A DNA stretch of 64,000 nucleotides from Ceraceosorus guamensis (taxonomy: Eukaryota; Basidiomycota; Exobasidiomycetes; Ceraceosorales; Ceraceosoraceae), in assembly GCF_003144195.1 (NCBI RefSeq), contig NW_020290043.1, positions 62,001 through 126,000 on the forward strand, given 5' to 3'. Position numbers and translations under genes: made by a program. Shown here in pieces: positions 22,559 through 33,938 of this stretch. How positions within the stretch are numbered: the first letter of the stretch is position 1; every line of letters begins with the position of its first letter. The notes under the pieces are model-generated. The model saw only the letters and a list, made by a program, of their open reading frames with translations. It was not told the DNA's origin and ran no database searches.

Positions 22559-24616
22559 TGCCGACAGTGCAGCAGCTACGAATCGATGCTGATGAGGGAG
22601 CGCTCAAGTGAGTTGGGGGCGAGTGACCCGGGGTTCGGAGGAAATCTCAACGACCCGTCCAGCGGCCGGGAATGGTGGCGGACTGGCGAGCAGGCGGCGA
22701 TGAGATGGACCTTGGAGGGCGATCAAAGTCCGAAACGGTGAAGGAGAGGCGAAGAGAGCTGCGTTGGGCAATGAACACGCGAAAGTCAAGAGTCAAAGTC
22801 GTGAGTTGGGAGTCGTGAGTCAAGCTTGAAGGTCAAACACGATGCCGTCAGGACTTTGGCGAGTTGTGGTCACGTGATGCTATCACTGCGTGAAGGTTCG
22901 CGCTTGCATCATCCCAACGGCTACTATACTGGCCAAGAGTCACGAGTGTCGCGCTTCTGGATCTCGTCATCACCTTTAACGTCTCAACGCTCTCACGAGA
23001 TCGCAAGAAGATTCCGGGACAAGCTGACGATGAGCAAAGAGTAATGAAAATTTGACGGAAGCGCGGCACGCCGGATGGAGGACGATGACCAACACAGGCA
23101 TCCGGTAAACACCATCGTCGGTCGCCACGTTTTCGCAAGAGTTCAGCGGAGCGCAAACAGCCATGATGAGCGCCCTCGATCACGGTTAAAAGTGTCTAAC
23201 GTGAAGGAATCTTTGGAGATCGCCAGGTCGGAAAGTAAGGGCTTCGCGGCGGCCGAACAAAGATGCACTGTCGTTCTCGACTAGTACGAGTCTCGGGCGG
23301 AACCGGCAGATGGCATCAAAGAAGCGCGCCTGCGAGGGACAAGGCACAATGAGTGATTGTTCAAAGGCCGAAATTTGCCCTGCAACTCTGAGCAAATGAG
23401 CGCACATCGCGATATCGACCTCATGTGGCGCTCTCGGAAGTCAGACACCACCTCAAGCCTCCCTGCTGGTGAGACAAGGAGCCGCGACGCTCCGATCGAG
23501 TCCGGGATGTGAGTGTCAGAGTGAGCGATCGCGCGTCCACAGCGAGCTTTGCCAAGCACAGCTGCCGATTTACAGCTGAACAGTCCCAGTCCTTGCACCC
23601 GCGTTATGCCGCACTTTCGCTATCTCCAGCCCGACTAGGGTACAGCTCTCGATCGGAATATGAGGGCTATCGGCTGAACGCATATGGTCAGCTGCGACGC
23701 CGGGTATCCCAAATGAGAAGCTAGTCGCGCTCGCTCGCGAGTCTGTGCGACTCAAATGAGCGCCCTTAGCAAGCGCTGCACCGTCACTCTGAATCAGGAC
23801 GCATTTGGTGTCCAAGCTGCTCGTCTGGGCAGACATCGCAATCAACACCGCTAGGAGAGCTGCAATTCACGGGCCGCAGAGCGATGACCATTTTCGATCA
23901 GGTCTTTTGTGGCAGAACCGGGCCGTGCTGCACACGCAATCGAGCAGTCCGCGAACTCTGAGTTCAAGCCGGCTCGTCATGGAAAGCGCAGCTGGCATGC
24001 AGTGGATCATTGTCATTTGTAATTATGATCACAGCGCGCCTCTGGGCGCCCGTACTCGCTAAAATGCTCGCCAGACTATCGCACAGTGCTCTGTCTTAAT
24101 GCATTCGCCTTTACACGAACGTGGACAAGCGGCGCTACCTCGGACCTGGCTTAATCTCGCCGCCTGGTGTTCTCTTTGCGCTCCATCGCAAGACAAAAGC
24201 ACGTCCGGCGCCCATAAGGTGAAGCGCTTGCCCGGAGCTTCGATTGTCTGCACACGACGCCCACGACGAGCCGTGTACGGGAGGAGCTACTGAACGCGGT
24301 CGGGCAGGAACTATGGCGCCCTCGATCGTGCTGGGCTCCATTAGCAGTGAGGGACAAGCTTGCTGTGAGTATTGGCGCATGTATTGAGCCACTTCTCACG
24401 CACGCTCTCATCGGCTACGAGTCTCTCGATGGTGTCATTGCAGTTTATTGACCTCAAAGCAATCCGCACGTTTCAACTCTTGTCATCACTACCCTCAAAA
24501 GCTCCTCGGATTTCGCAGTGCTCTTTGTGGTGCCTTACCACCTCTCAACAGCGTCCGGCATCGAGTCACCATCCTGGACTCAAGTAGATCCCAATACTGA
24601 ACAAGTCAAACTCATC
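22559..24616. other. Two-kilobase divergent intergenic region
   Basis: I find no gene I can support in this 2.06-kb stretch, the longest non-coding gap in the window. Frames of up to about 105 codons on both strands lack domains or splice-consistent extensions. Near the FRG1 side (22783-22830) the sequence repeats GAGTC/GTGAGT-like words several times. A small non-coding RNA cannot be excluded. Confidence 0.45.
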
Positions 24617-27600
24617 ATGTCGAAGGTTCGCAGGCTTACCTCAACCACTTGCGCTGCCGATCAAGCGCCAACAAATAATCCAATTATGGAGAGCTCCAGC
24701 AAGCCGGCTAGCCCAGTCTCTCCTAGGTTCATAAGGATACGGCCGCTCGTACCTCCTAGAAGGACCGGTGCACCCTGTGCTGAGCACTCTAGAGCCTCTT
24801 CACTATCGTCGCAGTGGTCTCAATCATCTGCGATGAGTCCTGAGTTCTCTAACCAATCGCCTTGCTTTCCTTCAAAACAAAGTAGCAACGGAATTGCAAG
24901 GAAGCTGGAATCCAAGCCTAAGCACAGAAGAACCAGGCGAGGCTTGCGTTCGGGGCCCACACGCACAATTGCGGAAGAAGAGAAGGACACCGATTGGTAC
25001 TCTGATTCTGCTGACGAGAACAGCGGAGGCGATGCTGGGAATCCGCAACCTCTGACGCCCAGGGCTAGCGTAAGCCCTGGACAAGATCTGCCGGCTACAA
25101 AGCTTGCTGATCAATGCTCAATGCGGCAGTCGTCCGGAGCAGTGGTGCCATCTGCTGCGCAACGATCTCAGCCAGTGTCCAAAGGGTCTACTGCATCTAC
25201 AAAGAAGCGAGTGCCATCAAGCGAGCCCTCCCATCCGAGCGGAGAATCCGCTGCGGTGGAGCAGGTCGCTGCTCGTTCGAAAGACACTCGCGCGTCTTTG
25301 GCGCCTCAAATACTGTTGGATCCCAAGCTGCCGCCTTCAAGACCACCGACTCGAAGAAGACGGGCAGCTACGACAGATGCTGTCCCGGTCTTTGACACTC
25401 GGCCATTAAACTTCAGAAAGACAGTCGATCTGAAGCAAGACTCGCACGGAGATCAAAGCCAAACTGCGGCGAAGAAATCGGAACACCGGTCCTCAAAAGA
25501 GCATGCTAGGAGCCATAGCTGCTCGAGCAGTCCACTCCTTGTCTCGCTGTTGGCCGCGGGCCCAAGTCTTAGTAGCCAAGCAAAGGACAAGATCGCAGTC
25601 GCGCAGAGCGTGCGGACGTCAGCTCTCCCCTCTGTAGAACAGCAGCGGACGCTGGCGCCTAGCAGCGCGAATCGTGGCTCGGCATCTTCGTCCGGCTCCT
25701 CGCGGACCCACGCATCGGAAAGATGTCTCAGTCCACTTCTGGCTTCGCTCAAAGCCGAGCACGCCACAACAGTCGCCCTTTCAGCGCTGCTACAGTCACC
25801 ACCAAGCAGCGTTTCGTCGTCGCCGCTAGATCTGAGCAGCGATTCCGCACTGACTCCACGCGCTTCTTCTCAGAGTTTGCCTCTACAACCTCAGCAGCCT
25901 GGCACTCGCCGGGCGCTTTCCGAAAAGTCTCGAAGAAGGCTGCGAGAGAGTGCTAGTGCAAGAGAGTTGCGCGGTGTTGCAATTCCTGAGCTCGAACAGT
26001 GCGCCGAAGAGGCAAGCGAGAACACTCAGGCCATGAGCCCAAACATTTCATCCGAGCCTATGCGCCAGGCCGATTGCGCTGCACCACTCGATGTTATTAA
26101 TGCTTCTCCAATCAAGTTGAATGGTCCATGTCACACGAGTACGCAAGAGTGTGGCTTGAAGATCACCTCCACACATGCAGTCAATCGAGATGCCGACGAA
26201 GTGACATCAGCTGGTATCGCTTCGACGAGATCTTTTCTCTCGTACTCGCCTGATAACGACGATAACGTTATCCATAAGCGAGGACAAGTTTACAGCGAAC
26301 TCAAGAAGACACGATCGGACCTCGCGAGCAAGCTGCGCGCTGCACAGCATTTTGCTGATAGAGAAGACGGTGCGCGGGAGTCGGAGCCACCAAAAAGAGC
26401 GTCTGGCAGCCCGCCAAGACTTTTGTCCAAGCAGCGCATCACATTTGCTGCGGATCCTGTGGGATCGAACACCTTCGCTCTCAGGCAGAAGCAGGGCAAA
26501 TACGCCGTGTTGCCCGCGGACAGTCCTTTCGCCGCAATGACGAGGACGGAATTGAGCCGCAGAAGCAAGTCGCTCGACCTTCTGAGACAAGTCGACAGTA
26601 AAGGAGCTATTGGTGACCAATTTCCTGTACGCACGGCGAATTGGTTAGATGAGTTCAAGTTCGAGTCCTCTTCTGCAAGACCTTCGGTCGACTATACAAG
26701 TGACCGCAAGAGCAACGGGTCAATGCCTGCTGCCAAGAAGGGCATCGATCGCCTGAGGTCTAGCATCAATGTGAACAAATTAGGCATTCGCCGCCCTCCA
26801 GCGCCATCTAGAGCGTCGCTCGATGTGAGTCCAAAGTCGAAGCCTGGGCACGACATAGATGGATCTCCTTCGAGTACGCCGTCGCCAGGTGTCCCTCGAA
26901 GGATGAGTTCCAAAGTAGGACGCAATGCGAAGTCGAAAGGCGCGGCTAATGAGTCTCCTAAGTTCGACGAGTCAACCCATCGCACGAAGTCGAGGATCCT
27001 GGAGCAAAGAGCAGAGGCACGAAAAGCCATTGCCCCACCTGCGGGCTGGAGCCGCCACCCTGACGAGGGCCGCAAGAAGCCTACTCAGGGAGCCATAGTC
27101 AATACTGACAGCAGCCTCAAGAGCCAGCGGCCCGCTATCACCTGCGGCGTTGATGTACAGCCTCCGTCGGCTGTCAGAGGCTCGCGCGCTTTTCCTGTGA
27201 TGCCTCCCAGCGCGTCTTCCAGCAATCCTGGCAACCCATTGCTCGCTTTTAGTCTGGATAACAGCGGCAGACTCTCAGTTCCACTCACCAAACGTGCTGA
27301 TAGCGCGTCGAAAACAGCGTTCAGCAAGGGGGGCTCATTGTACAATCCTTTGATGGCAAGAGCGGGCTCGGCGAGCATGACAGCGCTGGGTACTCAGAGA
27401 GCGGGGCATACTGTCAGTAGCTCGGTAGCCACGCTTCCAGCGCTCCCGACGCGCATTTCTCCTTCAAGCTCTTCTGGGCAAACCATTCGGTTTTCTCCGC
27501 CGGCCGCTACGGTATCCTCACTAGATCGATCAGCTTCCAGCACGTCCTCTACTATGTTTAGTGCTGTTAGTCACGGCACCTTTGGTCGTGCAACGCAGAG

Positions 27601-30600
27601 TCCTACCACTCCGCAAGACCGTCAAGGTCCAAGCTCTGCTCCGGTGACGAACAGCTCTGCCTCTCCTGCTGCTCGGAGCGATATCGCCGCACCCCTTCGT
27701 GAAGAGACCAACCAGCCTCATCACACCAAGACATGCTCTGCTTCGGGCCCATCCAGCGGTGTGAAGCACAAATCTTCAAAAAGCTCTTTCAACAGTAAGT
27801 CTGGACTAAGCAAGAAGAAGGTAGGGGGCGATATGTCCCCACCGCAGGCGTTTGAGAGGTCCGGAAGTATTTCCCCTCTTGTGAACAGTGTGGATTCTCC
27901 AAGGTTCGTGATGTGGATGCGAGATTCAATATGCATAGGCAACGGACGGCTCACCTCAGAATACTGCCCATTGCTGCTCTGGCCCATCATCAGCCCATCT
28001 TTCCTCTCCACAGGAAGCGCAGCGACCCCGAGCCCCCCATCGGATCCATCTTCGATCGCCAGAGTTCGTGCGGCTGAACACTTCGGCGCGTTGACGTCGC
28101 CTACCAAACGAATTGGCAAGCAGGCTGGCCATGCTAGTTTGATCGGTATTCAATCAATGCCTCTTCATTCGGGGACTCGATCTGCTCTGTCGAAACGTAC
28201 AGATACGGATGCACCAGCACCAGACACCAAGACAAATGCAGGGGCTCTCGGGCCTAGGGACGCGACCAGAGCGCCAGAGGGAGCCAGCGAACGTCCTCAT
28301 CGACCGCTTGTTGCGTCGCACGGACGGGAAGCACAGCGGTTGCTCACAAGCTCACATGCTCCGCAACCTTCATCGAAAGAAATTGAAGCAGGTCACATTG
28401 GCGAACAGCCCTCATTCTCTAGGCACGCTGAACACGCCGCTCGTCAAAGGCAATCCACCAATGCGATAGCATCCCTTGCGCAGTCCATGAGTAATCGAAA
28501 TTCGCACAAGGGTAGATGGAAGCAAGATGCTACGCCTGCCGAAAGCCCTCCTCGAATGAAATGGACCAAGCTCTTTGGTGGTCGATACCGCGCGCCAGAG
28601 GTCCAAAAGCTTTCCAGGTCCACGGACGACAGTCCCGCTGCGAAGTTGGCTTCGGACTATCAGAAGCACAGCTTGAGCGACATAGATTTGACAGAGCATC
28701 GCGAAGCTACACTGTCTCTTGATCTCGTGAATGGAGACGTGACAGAAGAAATTCGACAGTCGTGCGATCAAGAAGCTCGCTCACCTTTGCGTGTCTCTCG
28801 ACGTCCTTCCTGCACGTCCTTACAGCAGGATGCTGACGCCAACGAAAAGCGAACGTCGAGGGAGAGCTCTGTCAATTCAGCACCGAGCAATTCTTGGTTC
28901 AGATCCTCTCGCACATCATCGATGTTCAACAAAAGCGTGGAAGAAGATGCGGCAGAGGTGACTAGGCAAGCCAAGACGATGACCATTTCTGCCGCCCGGC
29001 AGAGAGCGCGCTTCGTGAGCGGAACAATCTTACGTTCGAGACGTGCAAAGTCTGGACGCGAGGCAAATGGACTGAGTCCTACCACGAGCCCAGCATCTGC
29101 TTCGGTTGATTCCGAGGAGCCAGTCAGCAAGCCGGCCGACGCAACTACCAGGTCCGATGCAGAAGCTCCCGATCCTCCCAAGGTGACGTCATCCGATCCG
29201 AACGCCCACCCACAGATCACTGAGGCGAGCGTTACGACCTCTTTGCGAGAACGTTCGCACTCACACTCGGACTCGCTCAGACGACCCCCACCCTCACGGT
29301 CTTCGAGACCTCCAACGGCGTCCTCGGACCGGCACGCTGGTTCTAGGCCAACGACTGCTTCATCAAACAAGAGCGTCGGCTTCGGCACCTCAAGGCGATC
29401 GTCTGGACGCAATGTCGCCTCGCTCCGGATCGACACGGCTTTGTGGAAGCCTGCAACATCAGTGCAAGCAACGCAGCAGTATGAGGGAGAGGCGGACTAC
29501 GTGCAGGGTAGGCCCGAAGGTGCTGATCGAATGCCGCGGCGATTGACACTGCGCCCCTCCTCGCGACGATCGGAAGCAGAGTCTTCGTGCAGGGCGTTCT
29601 CCCTCCGGGCTTACTCTGTGGAAGACGATCCATTGGACTCGTCGCTCACCTTTGTGGCAACTGCACCAACGCCAGAGCTCGCGTACGGCGCCATGCCGGA
29701 GTCGGTCTCGGAATACTCACCTGATGACGAATTTTACCCTACGCACTTAGCTGCACAATTGCAAGTCCAAAGACGGTCAAAGAGCTATCGCCCACAATCG
29801 CGGTCGAGCGTGCGATCTGGCATCTCGCAGCGGTCAGCGCGGATTGCAAAAACGTCGCAGCACCCTCCCGCTACGCCTCAGGAATCGTCAATGTCGAAGA
29901 CAAGACAATCTCGGGCATTGTTACTTCGTGTCAAAAGCAAGTCGATGACCATTCGGCGCTCCTTCTTGCCTCAGCCACCTACACCAACGCGAGTTCAATT
30001 GAGCGCAAAACGCAAGCGGACAGGAAACTTCAAGCCTCGGCCGCTGCTGTTGGTCGAGTCCAAACATCAACAAACGCTCGGTGCTGCCACTATCGATGAC
30101 TCGAGCTCTGAGGATGGCGAAGGGCAAGACGGGGGACAAGGACAGGGCTGGGAAAGCGACACCGAAAACAAGGAGCGTCGCGAGTCAAAATCAGGGAAGA
30201 GTCTGCCGAACGACAAGCCTACAAATCAGTCCATTTCGTTGCAAAGCCAGAATAGTACGTGTTCGCCTGCTGAAGGAAGCCCCCGCTCAGCCGCGCGCGG
30301 TCGGGACATTGCTTCGTCAAGTTCGCAGGAAGTCCCTGCAGCTCGACATCACCTGACCCAGAAGACGCATGAAGTGGCGCAAACGTGCTCCGACATGTCT
30401 CGCAAAGAGCCCGTTCGCATGGGTGTCGCGAAAGCATATGCCGTCGCTTTAATTCTTGGTGTATCGCCCAAAATTGGCCGACTTGCGATCACACATAGCG
30501 TGTCTGGCCCACGAGGCTTGTCGCGACGGGAAAAGGTGCGCTACGAAAGTACAAAGCGCACCGTGAAGCTCGAGCGACAAGATGCTCTCAGCAAGCTGGA

Positions 30601-31381
30601 AGGTCAAGTCGATGCTGCGCACAAAGCGAAAGATTGGCTGCAGCGTCTGCACATCCAGAAGAGCGGCTCCTCAGCCAAGGTTCTTGGACCCGACATGAAA
30701 AGGGTCTCAAAAGGCAAGAGAAGAGCTACTGGCTGGGGTGAAGGAACGTCAGAGCTGCTCCGACCATGCGAAGTCAAAGGCCGAAATGTCAGTCCTCCGC
30801 CAGCAGAGGCGATCTCAAAGTACAAGTCGAAGGCTTTGCCCCCGCCACCTTTGTCCGGTGCCATCCAAGACCGGTGTGATCCAGGACCTAGCAAGCCTGC
30901 TTCTGCCCGTCTTGCCGCTCAGTCAAGCTCTGCGCGACTACGTGCAGAGGAGTGGAGTGACGATCCGAGCGCTTCGAGTGGCGTAGACGATGGAGAACGC
31001 GATTGGCGCAGGTACTTAGAAGCCCTGAAACCTATCGATGCGGAGCAACATAGACTGTCCGCATCTCACGGTGGGCATTCCAGTGCCTGTGCATCAGTCT
31101 CAAGCACGCGGGAGACGGCATCTCGCACCTCTTCGAGTCGCGCAAGGACGAGACAGATGCATCGCAGGAGCGTAGGCAGACGAACATCCGCTCGACCGAA
31201 GGTCACCGGCAGAACCACATCTCCATCTGCATTCTTGAGAGGAGGCGTTACGGTGACGATGCCCAGTCTCCGTCACAACAAGATGGAGCTCTTGGAGGTG
31301 CCCTGCCGATCTGCAAAACAATCGACACGACCTGACTCTCCCACCACGCCTGGCCCGCCCTCTTCTTTCCTAATGAGCTGA
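24617..31381 (+). CDS. Large disordered protein of unknown function (2,254 aa)
   Basis: One uninterrupted frame of 6,765 nt starting at ATG 24617; a non-AUG opening 99 nt upstream is ignored. I do not recognise a family. The protein is dominated by Ser, Pro, Arg, Thr, Ala and Lys, with many RRSS, SKS and PPSR words, so it is probably disordered and heavily phosphorylated. The only stretch that looks folded is about residues 1930-2000 (AVALILGVSPKIGRLA, then a Lys/Glu-rich helix with DALSKLEGQVDAAHKAKDW), followed by a Pro-rich LPPPPL segment. Local composition breaks around residues 1096-1131, where Trp, Cys, Met and Ile suddenly appear; this may be an in-frame intron. Codon use looks coding throughout and the reverse strand is full of stops. 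It could be a cortical, septation or signalling scaffold; that is a guess. Confidence 0.75.
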   Translation: MSKVRRLTSTTCAADQAPTNNPIMESSSKPASPVSPRFIRIRPLVPPRRTGAPCAEHSRASSLSSQWSQSSAMSPEFSNQSPCFPSKQSSNGIARKLESKPKHRRTRRGLRSGPTRTIAEEEKDTDWYSDSADENSGGDAGNPQPLTPRASVSPGQDLPATKLADQCSMRQSSGAVVPSAAQRSQPVSKGSTASTKKRVPSSEPSHPSGESAAVEQVAARSKDTRASLAPQILLDPKLPPSRPPTRRRRAATTDAVPVFDTRPLNFRKTVDLKQDSHGDQSQTAAKKSEHRSSKEHARSHSCSSSPLLVSLLAAGPSLSSQAKDKIAVAQSVRTSALPSVEQQRTLAPSSANRGSASSSGSSRTHASERCLSPLLASLKAEHATTVALSALLQSPPSSVSSSPLDLSSDSALTPRASSQSLPLQPQQPGTRRALSEKSRRRLRESASARELRGVAIPELEQCAEEASENTQAMSPNISSEPMRQADCAAPLDVINASPIKLNGPCHTSTQECGLKITSTHAVNRDADEVTSAGIASTRSFLSYSPDNDDNVIHKRGQVYSELKKTRSDLASKLRAAQHFADREDGARESEPPKRASGSPPRLLSKQRITFAADPVGSNTFALRQKQGKYAVLPADSPFAAMTRTELSRRSKSLDLLRQVDSKGAIGDQFPVRTANWLDEFKFESSSARPSVDYTSDRKSNGSMPAAKKGIDRLRSSINVNKLGIRRPPAPSRASLDVSPKSKPGHDIDGSPSSTPSPGVPRRMSSKVGRNAKSKGAANESPKFDESTHRTKSRILEQRAEARKAIAPPAGWSRHPDEGRKKPTQGAIVNTDSSLKSQRPAITCGVDVQPPSAVRGSRAFPVMPPSASSSNPGNPLLAFSLDNSGRLSVPLTKRADSASKTAFSKGGSLYNPLMARAGSASMTALGTQRAGHTVSSSVATLPALPTRISPSSSSGQTIRFSPPAATVSSLDRSASSTSSTMFSAVSHGTFGRATQSPTTPQDRQGPSSAPVTNSSASPAARSDIAAPLREETNQPHHTKTCSASGPSSGVKHKSSKSSFNSKSGLSKKKVGGDMSPPQAFERSGSISPLVNSVDSPRFVMWMRDSICIGNGRLTSEYCPLLLWPIISPSFLSTGSAATPSPPSDPSSIARVRAAEHFGALTSPTKRIGKQAGHASLIGIQSMPLHSGTRSALSKRTDTDAPAPDTKTNAGALGPRDATRAPEGASERPHRPLVASHGREAQRLLTSSHAPQPSSKEIEAGHIGEQPSFSRHAEHAARQRQSTNAIASLAQSMSNRNSHKGRWKQDATPAESPPRMKWTKLFGGRYRAPEVQKLSRSTDDSPAAKLASDYQKHSLSDIDLTEHREATLSLDLVNGDVTEEIRQSCDQEARSPLRVSRRPSCTSLQQDADANEKRTSRESSVNSAPSNSWFRSSRTSSMFNKSVEEDAAEVTRQAKTMTISAARQRARFVSGTILRSRRAKSGREANGLSPTTSPASASVDSEEPVSKPADATTRSDAEAPDPPKVTSSDPNAHPQITEASVTTSLRERSHSHSDSLRRPPPSRSSRPPTASSDRHAGSRPTTASSNKSVGFGTSRRSSGRNVASLRIDTALWKPATSVQATQQYEGEADYVQGRPEGADRMPRRLTLRPSSRRSEAESSCRAFSLRAYSVEDDPLDSSLTFVATAPTPELAYGAMPESVSEYSPDDEFYPTHLAAQLQVQRRSKSYRPQSRSSVRSGISQRSARIAKTSQHPPATPQESSMSKTRQSRALLLRVKSKSMTIRRSFLPQPPTPTRVQLSAKRKRTGNFKPRPLLLVESKHQQTLGAATIDDSSSEDGEGQDGGQGQGWESDTENKERRESKSGKSLPNDKPTNQSISLQSQNSTCSPAEGSPRSAARGRDIASSSSQEVPAARHHLTQKTHEVAQTCSDMSRKEPVRMGVAKAYAVALILGVSPKIGRLAITHSVSGPRGLSRREKVRYESTKRTVKLERQDALSKLEGQVDAAHKAKDWLQRLHIQKSGSSAKVLGPDMKRVSKGKRRATGWGEGTSELLRPCEVKGRNVSPPPAEAISKYKSKALPPPPLSGAIQDRCDPGPSKPASARLAAQSSSARLRAEEWSDDPSASSGVDDGERDWRRYLEALKPIDAEQHRLSASHGGHSSACASVSSTRETASRTSSSRARTRQMHRRSVGRRTSARPKVTGRTTSPSAFLRGGVTVTMPSLRHNKMELLEVPCRSAKQSTRPDSPTTPGPPSSFLMS

Positions 31382-32013
31382 AGCCTGCGAACGCCGCGCA
31401 CCCCGCAGTGCGGCTCTCGGTCGCGACAAAAGTGCTCAAGGTGAGATGAACGCCCTGTCTCAAAAGCCACTCATGTCCTTGATGCTTACAATCTGTGCAA
31501 CAACAGTGTAGAGTACATTGTGAATCTCGCTTGACGCTGTATATTCGGATAGAAAATGCTATGACTTGATCGTGACCTGGTTGGAGATCCCAGGCGGAGC
31601 GAGGATCCGCATCTGGTGCTTGGACTGACCAAGCTTTGGACATCTTTTGAATCAACCACCGCCACTTGCAACCGACCGGTCATGAGTTACGGTCGCAGGC
31701 CGTGTCTTGACGTGCCTTGATGAAGACAGGGTCAGGCTGGGTTTACAAAGTCGAATGCTGTCCTACAGCTGCGACGCTTCACTCTTTGTGACCAACTCTG
31801 TCAGACAAGGATCAACCTTGAACTAAAGCCAATTTGTGTGCAGCTTCACGATTGAGCTGAAGCGCAGCACAGGCACTCTCTGCAGGTCCCGTATAGAGAC
31901 ACACGTCGTCGCGATCTGCTCAAAACGCATGAGGGGCGACTCTGATTTTGCAAAGAGTTGATGACTACGTGTACAACAAATGAACGTCGCTCGCCCTGCG
32001 TAACTTGGTCAGA
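31382..32013. other. Convergent 3' gap between the large ORF and FEN1
   Basis: No gene seen in 632 bases. Small reverse-strand frames here are extensions of antisense openings under the large ORF. Confidence 0.5.
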
Positions 32014-33938
32014 TCATTTTTTCTTACCCTTGGCAGGAGTGGCCTTGGATTTCTTTGCGCCCTTCTTGTCCTCCTGCGAATCCTCTGCTTTACGTTTCGG
32101 TACAGCTCTGCTCGATCAAATTAAAGAAAAAGTCGCGTGGAGCAGATGAGCTTGCACGCTTTTGCGACGTTGCGGCCGGCTCGCTCATGAAAGTGCAGGG
32201 GCCCACTCACCCGAAGAAGCTTTCTAGTCGTCCTTGCTGCTTTTGGCCAATGGCCTTGGTCAACCGTTCCGCCCCTTTTCTCACTCGATCCTCACTAGCG
32301 AGCAGCAAGTGCATGGGTAAGCAAAGGTGCAGGAACGTCGTAGCGCTGCAAACTAGCACCCACCTAAAGCCTCGGTCGGTGCACAGGAACTTGACCAGAC
32401 CCTCTACATCAGGCTTCTCCCAATTCAAGTCCAGCTCGGCACCCTTGTGTACGTCTGGATGTTTGAAAATTTCCCGCGCTTCCTTGTAAGGCCAGATCTC
32501 AGGCACACCATATTTTGACTTTTTGCCATCCTTTTGCTTCTCCGCGGTCTCGTCTTCGATGTGCGACATGACTCCTTCCAGGTTCTCGTGCTCTTTGATG
32601 AGTTTCAGAGCCGTCTTGGGTCCAATGCCCTTCATTTGCTCCATGTAGTCGCAGCCGCACAAGATGCACAGGTCGATGAACTGCAGCGCCAGCAGCCGGA
32701 AGGGAGAGGCTACGTGAGCTGGACCGTGGATGCAAGAATTGCACTACTTGGCAGTTAACGTACCTGATCCATGGTCAAGCCAAGGCCTTCTCTCGCCTCT
32801 TCCAGATGCACTTCGTGGATTGGCATCTTCTTCGCTTCGGAGTAGGTCAAGTGTTTGAGCAAGATGGGCGTCCCAAAAGTCAAGGTGTCCATGTCTTCTG
32901 ATCCGGCCGCAAACACCTGCGGACGGGTCCACTCGCGAGCTTAGCGGATGAACAGTCATCTTTGATGTTGCTCGAGGACGCACCTTGCCGGCTTTGACCA
33001 ATTCGGCGCACTGAGCCTCAGCTTCGGAAGGTGACTGAGCAGCGTTTGGCCCAGGGCATGAGTCAACTGCATTTTCGACGCAACTTTACGTGCCCAAACA
33101 AGTCTCACAGTGATGCAAGGGATGCCCATGAGCTTCAGCAATTCCCTGACTTCTTCGTTGTGTTGTCTCGTAGGTCTGACTTGTCTCCGTGCAAGCTGGT
33201 CTGCGCGCTCCTCCGTCGCTGTGAGCATCAAGCGATGCATATGTCGGTGTGAGCAAGATGACAGAAGGAAGGAATGAGGCGCCATTTTGACATACCGATG
33301 TCCTTTTCCTCCTCTGCTTGGTCTGCTGCTTCGTTCCGCTTGCCAAAACGAGCTTCGAGCTGTGTGGAGAGGTACGCACGATCGGCTTTAGACCCACACG
33401 CGAGGAGGGCGCACTCGCGAGCGCCGCGTTTGTGCACTCACAACTTTAGATTTGAGGTCTGGAGGCTTACCATCAAACACGTACATAGGTTTGATGCCTC
33501 CGTCTATCATTCGAAGCGTTCGGTAGAAGAAACCCATGAGATGACTGTATGCGGTGTGTAGAATATAATTAGACCCCTGCACTTCTATCGCTGTGTGCGG
33601 ACTGCATCGTGCGATGGCCACTGTGACACCTTACCTGGTCGTCTCTCCAGTGTCGCTCATCAATTGTTGCCCATCGCTCTGCCTCACAGCAATGAGAAAC
33701 TGGTACAGGCTCATACTGGCATCAATGGCGACTTTGCGACCGAAGTAGGATTTGAAGTCACGCTCCTTGATCGCACTCGGTGCTTCGTCCGATATCAGAC
33801 TGGTCAAACCTGCGGTGAGAGGAGTGAGGCATGAGTGTGGTGCAGGTCGGGAAGAGCGAAGGCTGATGGAAGGATCACAGGGCGCCGAATGGGAAGCGCC
33901 CGAGGTTGCTCTGAAGTCCACTCGCCTTTGATACCCAT
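32014..33938 (-). CDS. FEN1: Flap endonuclease 1 (RAD27/FEN1)
   Basis: Ten minus-strand exons: 33926..33938, 33635..33809, 33442..33544, 33296..33359, 33109..33218, 32984..33034, 32764..32916, 32364..32680, 32211..32294 and 32014..32107, total 387 residues. FEN1 removes 5' flaps during Okazaki fragment maturation and long-patch base excision repair. All metal-binding acids are present one position later than in human FEN1: D34, D87, E159, E161, D180, D182 and D234. The helix-hairpin-helix reads [19 protein letters not shown] near the C-terminus is the PCNA-binding PIP box, and the tail is Lys-rich like a nuclear signal. Intron 1 uses a GC donor (AAAG|GCGAGT); no GT donor in reach restores the invariant MGIKGL start. 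The gene is divergent from CENP-K. Confidence 0.95.

Noticed and set aside
24872-31655. Many reverse-strand frames of 70-220 codons under the large ORF
   Set aside because: They are shadows of a GC-rich coding strand; none has a domain or splice-consistent continuation.
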